Under the pieces are notes generated by a model. The model was not told the origin of the DNA. It worked only from the letters and a program-made list of their open reading frames with translations, and searched no databases. Positions 8,412 through 17,272 of a DNA stretch of 25,595 bases are shown here, piece after piece. Each line of letters opens with the position of its first letter. Position 1 is the stretch's first letter. The DNA lies in the NCBI RefSeq assembly GCF_000003815.2, contig NC_049987.1, positions 2,704,494 through 2,730,088 on the forward strand, in the 5' to 3' direction. Source of the DNA: Branchiostoma floridae. Lineage: Eukaryota; Chordata; Leptocardii; Amphioxiformes; Branchiostomatidae. The position numbers were made by a program, and so were the translations under genes.

Positions 8412-9250
8412 CTGCAACTAAATAAGAAAATGTTAAGATTTCTGAATTGCTGACAATCTGTCATAATAATGCAACCAACCTTTCAACCAACCTTTTTTCT
8501 ACAATCTTGTTAATAATATTACTAACAAAAACACAGAGTTTACCCAAGCCTGCCCAAGGGTGTACCTGGGGGAGTCATCACCTTAAATACCAGACCATTT
8601 ATGCACGTACAGACGCCTATAAATTTTTGTTTTTCTCAAGAACCATTCCAGAGTGGAATGTCCTGCCTGGCACGGTGGTAATTGCTCCCATCGTTGAGTC
8701 TTTACGTGCTAGGCAGGAGGGCTGCACGTCCTAAACCCAGGACCTCAACTACCGCCCCCCCCCCCACATTGCCCCTTGTGGGCTATTTGGGGGGGGGGGG
8801 GGATCTCAAAGTCGAAGTGTAAGTGTATGCAGAAAACAAACTAGAGCTAGCTAACTGGAAGCTTAGAATATTTGCACTTACTCCTAAATATAACTAGGAC
8901 TAATTGGAACATATGCTTAAAATACATTTATCAAACCAATTCTGAAACTTTCGCTAAAAACAATTTTTTTTATTGTTATTTCGGACGTTATACCCTTGAC
9001 TTCAAAATGTAAGTTTGCCATGCTTCAAAACTGCACCCTAATATCAGCCACCTTGTGGAAATTAGAAATCCCCATTGTCCGAAAACTGTGTTCTGCTAAC
9101 AAAAAATTATGATGCTTGGGAATTTCCTGCTGCCCGCCCCCCTCCCCACCGATAAACATGTTAAACCCTCCCTCAAAAAACGCCTACAAATCAAAGTCAT
9201 TTTTTAAATAAGAAACGGAAGCAACAGCTGCCGATACAGATAGATCTTAC
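8412..9250 (-). other. Intron of gene A (839 nt)
   Basis: The donor is CCTACAG|GTAAG (GT at 9249-9250) and the acceptor TTTAGTTGCAG (AG at 8412-8413). Gene B has the same structure with an 833-nt intron. The proximal part is alignable between the two genes (C-rich 'cccccctcccc' then 'accctccct' near 9130-9180 versus 25060-25100). The distal part holds unrelated retrotransposon fragments in each. Confidence 0.7.
8545..8827 (+). mobile_element. 5'-truncated non-LTR retrotransposon tail in gene A intron
   Basis: The plus-strand frame ends in LKYQTIYARTDAYKF, LFFSRTIPEWNVLP and ESLRAR, the typical C-terminus of CR1/RTE-like reverse-transcriptase ORFs (RT...FFPRTI..WN.LP). A short 3'UTR-like stretch follows, with an 11-nt C run (8755-8765), a 14-nt G run (8789-8802) and a GAAGTGTAAGTGTA tail. 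It runs antisense to gene A and is dead on arrival. Confidence 0.65.
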
Positions 9251-9437
9251 CTGTAGGTTTATGTAATTTGAATCCTTAAGGAACGCTCAAAATAGCCTAA
9301 GTTTGGAGATTTTTCATACGAGAAGAAAGAAAAATGGTGGGAGAGCGGTCAGTCAGGTCAAAGGTCAAAATTGGTAAACCTGATACTCCTCCTTGTCCGG
9401 GGTCGAAGTATTGTTTACCGCCGAACGATTTGTCCCC
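9251..9437 (-). promoter_or_regulatory. Gene A 5' non-coding exon and probable promoter block
   Basis: It is homologous along most of its length to 25154-25348 upstream of gene B. Shared landmarks on the minus strand are CGTTCGGCGGT, GAGGAGTATCAGGTTTA, CTATTTTGAGC and a CCTACAG|GTAA donor. It contains no long ORF. Conservation up to a matched splice donor argues for a 5'UTR exon; the transcription start within the block is not determined. Confidence 0.6.
9355..9367 (+). promoter_or_regulatory. DR1 nuclear-receptor-type site, gene A
   Basis: The sequence AGGTCAAAGGTCA is two perfect AGGTCA half-sites spaced by one base (DR1), the consensus bound by HNF4 and RXR heterodimers. It lies inside the conserved 5' block. 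Gene B has AGGTCAAAGGTTA at the matching place (25266-25278). Confidence 0.5.
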
Positions 9438-9782
9438 CAAGGTTGATCTTTGATTTAGATGTATTGAAATTGCAGGTTGTCATCAGGGAAAGTACCTACG
9501 CTTTCTTCTTTCCCTAATGATCCCAATTTGATCTTCATTTGGTTGTCTTTTACTCTCTTACCCTGAACACACTTCACTACCGGTACCAGTGGATTAGCAC
9601 CCTGCTGTAGTGACCTATGTGTGACCCCAGGGCTATGAAACGGAGATGGGTGCTTGGCCTACGCATCACAATGTGATGTATGTCAACTTTAGCTTAGCCT
9701 GGCCATGTGAGGTAATTATTATCAACATGAAAAAATGGAGATATAGTTTTGGGTCTGTCTGTCTGTGTGTCAGTGTGCTTGT
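9438..9782. other. Upstream flank of gene A, no gene seen
   Basis: No ORF is recognisable. A GGGAAAG/CTTTCCC hairpin lies near 9487-9517. From about 9740 the sequence belongs to a dispersed repeat that resumes at 11331 after the Harbinger-like insertion. Confidence 0.4.
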
Positions 9783-9785
9783 TTA

Positions 9786-11327
9786 GGGACCGTACGGCGT
9801 TTAGTGAGGGGGGAGGGCCGGTCGCCAGAGGGTCGGGTCAAAAAATTTTTGCATGGCCCTCCCCCCAGGTAAAATTTTTTTTGCTAGGCCCTCCCCCCAA
9901 GACAAAATATTTTTGCTTGGCCCTCCCCCCTCCTATCAACTTTGAAAAAAATATTCAAGACGCCAATAAAACACTGCGCTCCCGCATTTGGAAATGTGCT
10001 TTGCGTCATACTTTTTCATGATTTTCATCGAGAAGCAGATCTCTCACCCCTAGTAAAAAAAGGAAAACAGAATGGCTCAAAATATCTGCTAAATAGAGGG
10101 ATAAATATCTGCTTCATAGAGGCATAAATATTTGCTTTATAGAAGCTATTTCATTGTTTTGATATTAAAACAACACCTAAAAAGCATTTGTACCTGGATT
10201 TCTAGTAGATTTGCGCCACGAAGCGGCGCGCGCCCCGCTCCCTAAATTTACGTATTGCAAGCTCGCGGGCGCGGGCCTGAGCGGCTTGACGGAAACTATT
10301 TTCAATTTACATATATTTTGGACTTTTTCTTGGTTCTGTGGTGGTAATAACTTACGGTAAATCGGGGGGAAAAATGAAAACCAAAACGACAGCACGATTC
10401 GACTTCCAAAACTGTAGTGGGGAGGGGGGCGCCGACGCGTGACGCTGATTTTCCCACGGCGGGGTAAGACCGGTCGCCTCTCTCTAGCCGCCGGCGGGCG
10501 TGAGACCGCAGACTTGCAGGAGATCTTTTAGAAATGCCACGCTTTTTTTGCCACGATTTCCTGCATTGCTTTTTTATGGGAAAATTTGCTGGTTAGATGA
10601 CATTTCTATGAAAAAAAAAAATACGAGGGTTTCAAGTTTGTGAGAACGACGTTCCGAACACCATCTTCGGCGCCAAAGGCACGAAGAATCGCAAGGTAGG
10701 TCCGGGAGAATTTTGAAATCTTGACCCTCTTAAAAGCTATTTCCTTCAGTTTGAGGAGATATTTTGCTGACAAACAAAGCTAACTTTAATAGCATTTCAA
10801 TTTAGAATTACAAAATTAAATCCCCCCCAAACACATTATCACGATGTCGGTCATCAAAGGCGCGAGGCCGGTCACGTCAAAAGGGATCCAGGGAAATTTG
10901 CAAATATTTACCCTCAAGCTCTGAAACGCCATTTCTTACATTTTGAGGGCAATAAGACAGGGGTAAATTTTGCTGGCAGACTAATCTAGAGTTTAATAAC
11001 ATTTCTGTGCGTGAAGAAGGTTTTCGAGGGCGTCATGCATAAGCCCCGCCCCCTCCCTTTCGCATTTTCACTGTATCCCGAGCGCCAACCTCGGGCGATC
11101 CCTTGCAGAGGTCCAGAAAAATTTTGAAATCTTGATCCTCTGAAACGCTGTTTCTTGAATTTTAAGGGACATATTTTGCTGGCAGACCAAGCTATTTTTT
11201 TTTGCTTGGCCCTCCCCCCAAGTAAAAAAAAAATTGCTAGGCCCTCCCCCTGGCAAAATATTTTTTTGCTTGGCCCTCCCCCCCCTGGCGACCGGCCCTC
11301 CCCCCTCGCTAAATGCCGTACGGTCCC
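9786..11327. mobile_element. Non-autonomous PIF/Harbinger-like DNA transposon (1.54 kb)
   Basis: The terminal inverted repeats are about 43 bp with two mismatches, beginning GGGACCGTACGGC at the left and ending GCCGTACGGTCCC at the right. They are flanked by TTA on both sides (9783-9785 and 11328-11330). A 3-bp TTA duplication is the Harbinger pattern. No transposase ORF is present. Inside each end lies a 76-bp block of three GGCCCTCCCCC units at a 32-bp period (9855-9930 and 11208-11283), in the same orientation at both ends. The middle holds about three diverged ~200-bp repeats sharing 'ttttgaaatcttgaccctc' (near 10712, 10897 and 11122). Confidence 0.75.
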
Positions 11328-11330
11328 TTA

Positions 11331-12010
11331 TGTTTCCGGAAATTTGTGGTCAATATAACTCAAGAACCACTGGATGGATTGCCGTGATATTTGCTATGCG
11401 GGTAGGTGTTGGAAAGACGAAGGTCAAGGTCAATTTGGCCCCCTGTAATGTGACATGGTACTGCAACAGAAATTCCTTTTTTTGCATCTTTTGACCTGGA
11501 TGTGCCATGGTCTTGATTTTTGGTTGCAGATAGCTTGTGACGCAAGGAATAGGTGGTGTATGTTTGGGTCCCCTAGCAGATTGCTCTGGTACTGCAGGGG
11601 TGTTTTTCTCAAAATCTTCTTAGGAGGATAACTGGACCAGGGAACGACAAATTTAGATGATATTTGGTATACAGGCAGCTGAGACAGAGATGTACATAAT
11701 CAATAAGTGCAAATTATGCAAACTGGCACTTAATTTGCATATTGAATAAATGAGGGAAATCTATATTTGTAGTGTTTGCTATTGTAGGACACAAATACCT
11801 GTCATATGTAGTTTGTGGCTGGTGAAGCATTTAACGGATATCAATCATGCAAATGTGCCCCTTATTTGCATAATTAATGTAAAAGTGCAATAATTCTTCT
11901 AAATGGCAAATGATTGCACAATCAACATTGTGACCAGTGTAGGTTATATAAATATGTACATAACCAAGCATAGATTATGTAAATGTGGAAATCATTTGCA
12001 TAATCAGACT
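11331..12010. repeat. Older dispersed repeat interrupted by the Harbinger-like element
   Basis: It continues the 'gtctgtctgtgtgtcagtgtg' stretch that ends at 9782. 11390-11520 matches 797-935 in inverse orientation. After about 11650 it turns into repeated 'ttatgcaaat / aatttgcata' phrases. There is no coding content, and ORFs here are chance. Confidence 0.5.
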
Positions 12011-12995
12011 ATTTCATGGAGATACATGTATAAGGCCTGCGAACTCTTGTTCCATTGGTTAGACACATAAAAACATACTAATAGTATTTCACAAATGGGA
12101 TTAGGCATAGGAAAATGTTTCCTGTTGAGTGAAGGGGTAGTGGGTATTCATGTGATAATTGCTATCAATGCTTTTTAAAATAAAATGGTACAGAAAACAG
12201 TATAAAAGTATCACTGCAAAAAAGAAACGAAAAACTTCTATCACTGTATCTTATTTCTTGCATTAACACAGCTTAATATGATTATGATAAAATTTTAATC
12301 TTTATATATTCAACTTACAGTACCACGGAGTGAGTTAAGAAATTTCAAATTTTGCCCATTCTGCATGAATCATAAGATATTACAGTGAAACAAATGTTTG
12401 ACAGTTGAACATATCTATTTCTTAAATTCTGTTTCGTTTGCGTATTTACTGGTCGTGCTGGAGAAGGCATGTCACTGGTTCTAAACGCGCAAGTTCCAAT
12501 TTTTTTAGTAATATCCGATACGGCAGTAGCATCTAACAGTAAATTTGCAAATTTGTTCAACTTTTGATATTGGATGGATGGATGGAAACCTACAACATAT
12601 ACATGTGTATATACTATACACTACAGTATTTTAGAAAGCAAACGGACGTTTGCTATTTGATGGAAGGATTTCTGCAAACACAAACAATCTCTACCAAAGC
12701 CTAAGGAGCTTAGAAGATTATAAGAACGTTCGTGATAGGTTTATTTATGATAACGTTATATAATGATACACAACAAGCTCATGTTAGTGAACTAGAAAAT
12801 AAGACATACAATTAGTATGTAACAAAGGTTTTCAAGATACATAAAGGAGGTTAAAAGGAGCTCCCATTGGTTATAAACAGAAAACACATACGCGTAGGGT
12901 AGATAATTGAATGTGTTCTTTGTTAGGATATGCAAGAACGTAATGCATGTATATATGGATGCATTGTACGACAAACAAATGCCATTTTTTTTCTG
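12011..12995. other. Intergenic AT-rich sequence, no gene seen
   Basis: The only clear structure is a (TGGA)n microsatellite at about 12571-12585. No exon-like ORF was recognised on either strand. Confidence 0.5.
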
Positions 12996-13095
12996 NNNNN
13001 NNNNNNNNNNNNNNNNNNNNNNNNNNNNNNNNNNNNNNNNNNNNNNNNNNNNNNNNNNNNNNNNNNNNNNNNNNNNNNNNNNNNNNNNNNNNNNN
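12996..13095. other. Assembly gap (100 N)
   Basis: It is exactly 100 N, which looks like a default scaffold gap of unknown true size. The order of sequences on its two sides should be treated with care. Confidence 0.95.
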
Positions 13096-14081
13096 TGCAC
13101 GTCAGACGGCGCCAGTGAACAACGAGAGCTTGGAAATTCTCCACGTCAAGACCGGGCACCATCTCGCTGTGGAATGGCATCCAACTACCAACGCCATGGG
13201 ACCTAGTTCTGTTTAGAAGGGTAACAACCGGTGCCCCGAAGAGCCCAGCTGTTGTTTTGTGTGGTTTGACTTTCTCACTACGTCGTACGCGAGAAAGGCT
13301 AGCTTAAATCTCAAGTCCGCCGTTTCACGATGGGTTGGATACTACTGTTATGCCCGTGGTGCTGAGTAGCATCGGTTTGTGTAGAAGACCGCCTGGACAA
13401 CAGAATTTGTGAGAGCAGGAATGCAGAAATCAAGAGATCTGCAGGAGGTATGTCATCAAATTGGAAGCGACTATACAGGTGGGCGACTGCTTATGAACAT
13501 GGTGAAGACCTGAACGCTAGTGACCTATGGCAGCAGACCGACACGTATTTGAAAGCCAAAAGAGCGACGGCTTCATTACCAAGTGCATATGGAGGAGCAC
13601 ACCAGGAGCAGTCCAATAATTCACATTTTGAAAGAATAAAGGAAACTTATAGAGGCTACATGGGGATGGGGGATCCTAGGTAGGGAGGGGTGGTAAAATT
13701 AACACTCTAACAGTCTGATTTTCATGACAAAGGGTGTCATGAACGCGCTCTAGTCGAGGGCCGAGGCAGATAATTAGGTGCACAGAGCATCCGTGCGCCG
13801 CGGCACACGTCTCGGGTGTCCGGGCATATAGAGAAGTATTACGGCTAAATGCGCGGGAACGCACGGGCCTTAGACACGTCCCAGGCTTCGTTTCCGTGCA
13901 TCCTCGGGCGTGCCAAATGCCCTGACAGGCAGCGTGTCCGATTCGATACGTCCCGTGAATGTCCGAACATTTCGAGTTTCTGGGTGCATGCCCAGGAGTT
14001 TCTTCCCCGTAAACTCGGCTTTTCATGCAGTTGTAGAAATGGAACATACCAATGTACACATTATATAACTAATAATCATAG
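13096..14081. other. Intergenic region downstream of the sulfotransferase gene
   Basis: The start (13096-13216) has an open frame reading PVNNESLEILHVKTGHH on the plus strand. It abuts the gap and resembles nothing I know. 13450-13683 is another unrecognised short ORF. 13750-13990 is GC-richer with no recognisable protein and may include the 3'UTR of the minus-strand sulfotransferase gene. Confidence 0.35.
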
Positions 14082-15174
14082 CTATGGACCGAGTCTTTCT
14101 CTACGTAACTTTCCATTTTGTCTCATTGCCAGTTTCCCGTCCCAAATATACCGATCATGCCTTAGTTGCTTACAAAATTCAGCATCTACCGTCCATGCCT
14201 TACTCCACCTTGTTGCCGTAAAACTCTTGCTACCTTTAGGATCGATCCTACAATGTTCGTTCACATTACTGTTCATCGTGCGAAAGTGTTCAAGCTCCAA
14301 CGCGAAGTCTTCCCCGCCCTTTGCGACTTCCTCCCATAGCGTTCTGTTGTAGTGTTCGTACAGCGTGTAGTCTATGGAACTCCACTTGCGATGGTTCTCC
14401 ATAGCCAGCTGGCTCAAACTAGATGACTTGTAGTAGAATTTTCGGTAGTTTCTCGCCGTCCAATCGTAGAGAATGTCCGTTACAGACCAACAAAGCGTCC
14501 GCTTCAGGACAACAAGGGATTCATCCAGATGTTCAAGAATAAGGACAAACGGAACGTCTTTTGTTACCTCTCGAAAATGCTGTTCTGTTTCCTCATCACC
14601 AACATCCCTTAAATGATCGAAGCCTAATACGTAGGATTGGAAATTTTTGGTCGGCCAGTGTCCGTTGTAGAATTTGTTGTACATGTCGGTTTCTGCGTAG
14701 TTGGTAACGTTTTCGAGGAAGATCTGAATCGGGTTCAATGAGTCAAGCTTGTATTTAGTGTTCAAGTGTTTGTAATTGAACATAGACTTCAGGTGGTCGA
14801 GGGGATGTCTCATGATGGCGACACGAAACGTGTCGGGAGGCATCCTCGCCTGGATAGTTTCTGGATGGTACCTGGCGTGATGGGTGAGGATGTTGTACAC
14901 CCCACCACTCACGGGATAGGCGTCCCCAGGGGAGGGGTTGTTGGGCCATGAGAAAGACGCAGGGTTTCTACCTCCAGGTAGCATTACGGTCAGGTTGTGG
15001 GAGTAGCCATAGCGAAGGAAGACACTCTGAACTGTAGTGGATCCTGCCTTGTGAACTTTTACGAAAGCGACATTTTGCTGTGGTTCACAGGTAGGTGGCT
15101 GTCATTCGGGAATGTATCGTCCCTGGGTTCGGCTCTGCGTAGGAGATTCAAGTCGTTTAATGGTTTGACTCAAC
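14082..15174 (-). CDS. Galactose-3-O-sulfotransferase-like protein, catalytic exon
   Basis: Gal3ST-family enzymes move sulfate from PAPS to the 3-OH of galactose on glycolipids or glycans in the Golgi lumen. The exon follows a strong acceptor (tttcgtttctttttag). It encodes a stem, then C-E-P...NVAFVKVHKAGSTTVQ (the 5'-phosphosulfate loop), ILTHHARY, and RHPLDHLKSMFNY (3'-phosphate binding, R and S present), and ends at 14082. Phase 2 from the upstream exon fits exactly, and both exons together give 414 codons from the Met at 15585-15587, a normal length. However, codon 74, at 15102-15104, is an in-frame TGA in the stem, upstream of the catalytic domain. Arg (CGA) is a plausible ancestral codon. 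It could be a null allele, a young pseudogene, a sequencing error, or an unseen alternative acceptor. Confidence 0.75.
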
Positions 15175-15438
15175 CTAAAAAGAAACGAAACAAAAATAGT
15201 TTATGCAAAATCAATGCCTTTGTGGTTTTCCGTAAACTATATGTCAAAGTCGTTACTGGTGATATCCACGCACGAAAGAAAAATGTTGGAATGCATCTAG
15301 GCTGCGTCATGATGATGGTGATGATGTATCTAGGCTGATTCTGTATGTCCCTTACCACATATTATAGTACAATGTAACAAAATGAAAACAAAAATGCATT
15401 GTAGTGCATGCAATAGCAGGAAATTAAAACTCTATTAC

Positions 15439-15620
15439 CCTTCCTTGTGTTTTTCCATTGTCGGATGGTTGTTCCGAAGAGATTCATCAGCCAAGTTTCG
15501 TATCGCTCTCAACGGCTTTTGCCATTCTTCGTATTTCTCCTCTATGACCAACAGCAGGTAAGTGGACAGGGTCAACAGCAGGACCATACAGCCCAACAGG
15601 AGATGACGTAACGAAGTGAT
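15439..15620 (-). CDS. Galactose-3-O-sulfotransferase-like protein, signal-anchor exon
   Basis: This exon encodes the cytoplasmic tip, a single hydrophobic segment (HLLLGCMVLLLTLSTYLLLV) and a charged stem (EEKYEEWQKPLRAI), as expected for a type II Golgi membrane enzyme. The acceptor is ccttacag at 15621-15622; the donor is GG|GTAATA, phase 2, which joins as Gly to the exon at 14082-15174. A Met lies inside the hydrophobic segment (15585-15587), but the open frame continues back to the acceptor. The true start may therefore be in an upstream exon not identified here. Confidence 0.65.
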
Positions 15621-15710
15621 CTGTAAGGTAGTTTGAACCGTATTTACATCTTCAGGCCAAAGACATCATCTTTGTATATATAATGTCCTTGGTGAGACCT
15701 TGTATTTGAT

Positions 15711-15831
15711 TAGCCTGGAGTCCAGTCTTGTTCGCTTTAATAGTCCGCTCCCGAAGGAAGCTCGCTACACCGCGAGTGCAGACACCTTCGTGAGTGGACT
15801 ATTAAAGCGAACAAGACTGGATCCCAGGCTA
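15711..15831. mobile_element. 121-bp foldback element
   Basis: Left and right arms of about 47 nt are near-perfect inverted copies. They run TAGCCTGG, then TCCAGTCTTGTTCGC, then TTTAATAGTCC and CGAAGG, with a loop of about 27 nt. It lies just upstream of the sulfotransferase signal-anchor exon, probably in an intron or promoter. It is a typical foldback MITE and is non-coding. Confidence 0.75.
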
Positions 15832-17272
15832 GTGTTTGATCTTACGCAACTTACTCAAAATCGTGTTAAATCAGGTTAGAATTGTAAAATAGGCTAACCT
15901 ACTATAACGTGAAACTTAAATGCTTGTTGCAGGGGACAATTTTATGAATCTTGCGGAATGCTGATACAGATATGCTGAAGTACGAACTGCATATTAAAAA
16001 CAACATGGAATCATCGCCCATAGAATTCAACAGTCATGCATTGTGTGACTCTTTCTCTGAGTAGTATCAAACAGAATCCCATGACATGTCAACATCTTTG
16101 CTACCTATTCAATTGTACAAATGCTACATTGTAACGTTACATTTGCTACACTACACTAATAAATTGTACAGGGCACACAAAGAAAGTTCACTCCTTACGA
16201 AGGCAAGGCTGTCCTTGATCCTGTAAAATAGTCGCACAGAGGCATACCAGCCCACTCTCCTCATTTCTCTGTCAGAACCAAGACGTCGTGCCTGATGCCA
16301 AAACTTTAAACCGCAGAGTCGAGGGGATTTGATGTGCTGACGGCAGCCATTGCTGTACGAAGGTGTTGTAGGGTTATGTCTGTTGTGCTGTCTTCCAGTG
16401 GTTTCAAACTTGCACAGAAGTAGAGGATACAAACGTGTTTTTAAGCGATGGTCTAATGCGAAGCACCAGCAACTGTCAAGACTATGTGACGTTTATTGAA
16501 CCCAGCGCTTGCGAAGTATTTTCTCCGAAAAACCAAGGTAGCCCCCAAACATGTCTGCCGCCAACACATCGCGATTCAAAAAGTTGCCAAACAGGAAATA
16601 CAAGGGGAGTGGCACTGCAATTTGCAGATATCTAGATTAGGGTTACGGTGGCCTGGAGCTGGCTACTAATTGCCTTCGCCAGAATGGGAAGATTATGGAA
16701 ACGGTTTAGCCAGGACTTTTGGGGTCTATATGTAGGATACTGCTGCCCTGGTGTATCCAGACTCGTCCGAAAATGTACGTGAACTAGATATCAAGGATTC
16801 GTACTTCCGGTGACGTCGAGCATGGTGACTGACAAGAAAGAAAACAGTAATTATGCCATATTTGGGTCGACCTCGTGTGACTCTAGTTGCGAGAGTTTGA
16901 ACCCCGGAAGTGACAGCTGCCCTCCCCATGATAGAGACGCCATCTGGATGATTAACACGTAGCTAGAATGTGACGCTACACGGAAGTTTGTATCTATCAG
17001 CATCCTCAGCCAGGGTAGCCCCTGTAGGTCTGTACTCACGCATGTTTAAACTCTAGACAGGGTTTCAAGTTTTCCTATGTTCATTTTATGATTTTCGTTT
17101 TGTTAGATAGTTTGAACTCAGGTTCTGTGCCCACATTACGCTGCCCCCCTCCCACCCAGCATCCAGGGTGGGAAGAGGAATCCACGCTGTTTTATTATCA
17201 TTTTACCAACGTTTTCTTTGATTGATAATATTCAACGTGACCTTTAAGGCCTGACCAGTAAGAAAACGCAAA
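15832..17272. other. Flank between the sulfotransferase gene and the LINE
   Basis: Several short ORFs were inspected and none was recognised. Part of it near 16650-16740 looks like a dispersed repeat. The LINE's 5'UTR must begin somewhere upstream of 17273, but its 5' boundary could not be placed. Confidence 0.4.

Noticed and set aside
5669-8464. Longer start for gene A and active RAG1 transposase annotation
   Set aside because: The first 18 codons of the longest ORF precede a clear splice acceptor that is also present in gene B. No DDE or nonamer-binding core, RAG2-like gene, or heptamer-type terminal repeats were seen, so neither V(D)J-type nor transposase activity is claimed.
13849-14352. 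167-codon plus-strand ORF
   Set aside because: It overlaps the end of the sulfotransferase exon on the opposite strand. The translation has no family features and it is a shadow of that exon.
16151-16432. 93-codon minus-strand ORF upstream of the sulfotransferase gene
   Set aside because: Read in all three minus-strand frames, none gives a recognisable domain. Splice sites are not convincing and there is no support for an exon.
16551-16640. 30-codon plus-strand ORF starting MSAANTSRFKKLPNRK with A at -3
   Set aside because: The start context is decent and the composition basic, but there is no donor, no family and no conservation evidence. Too weak to annotate as a gene.
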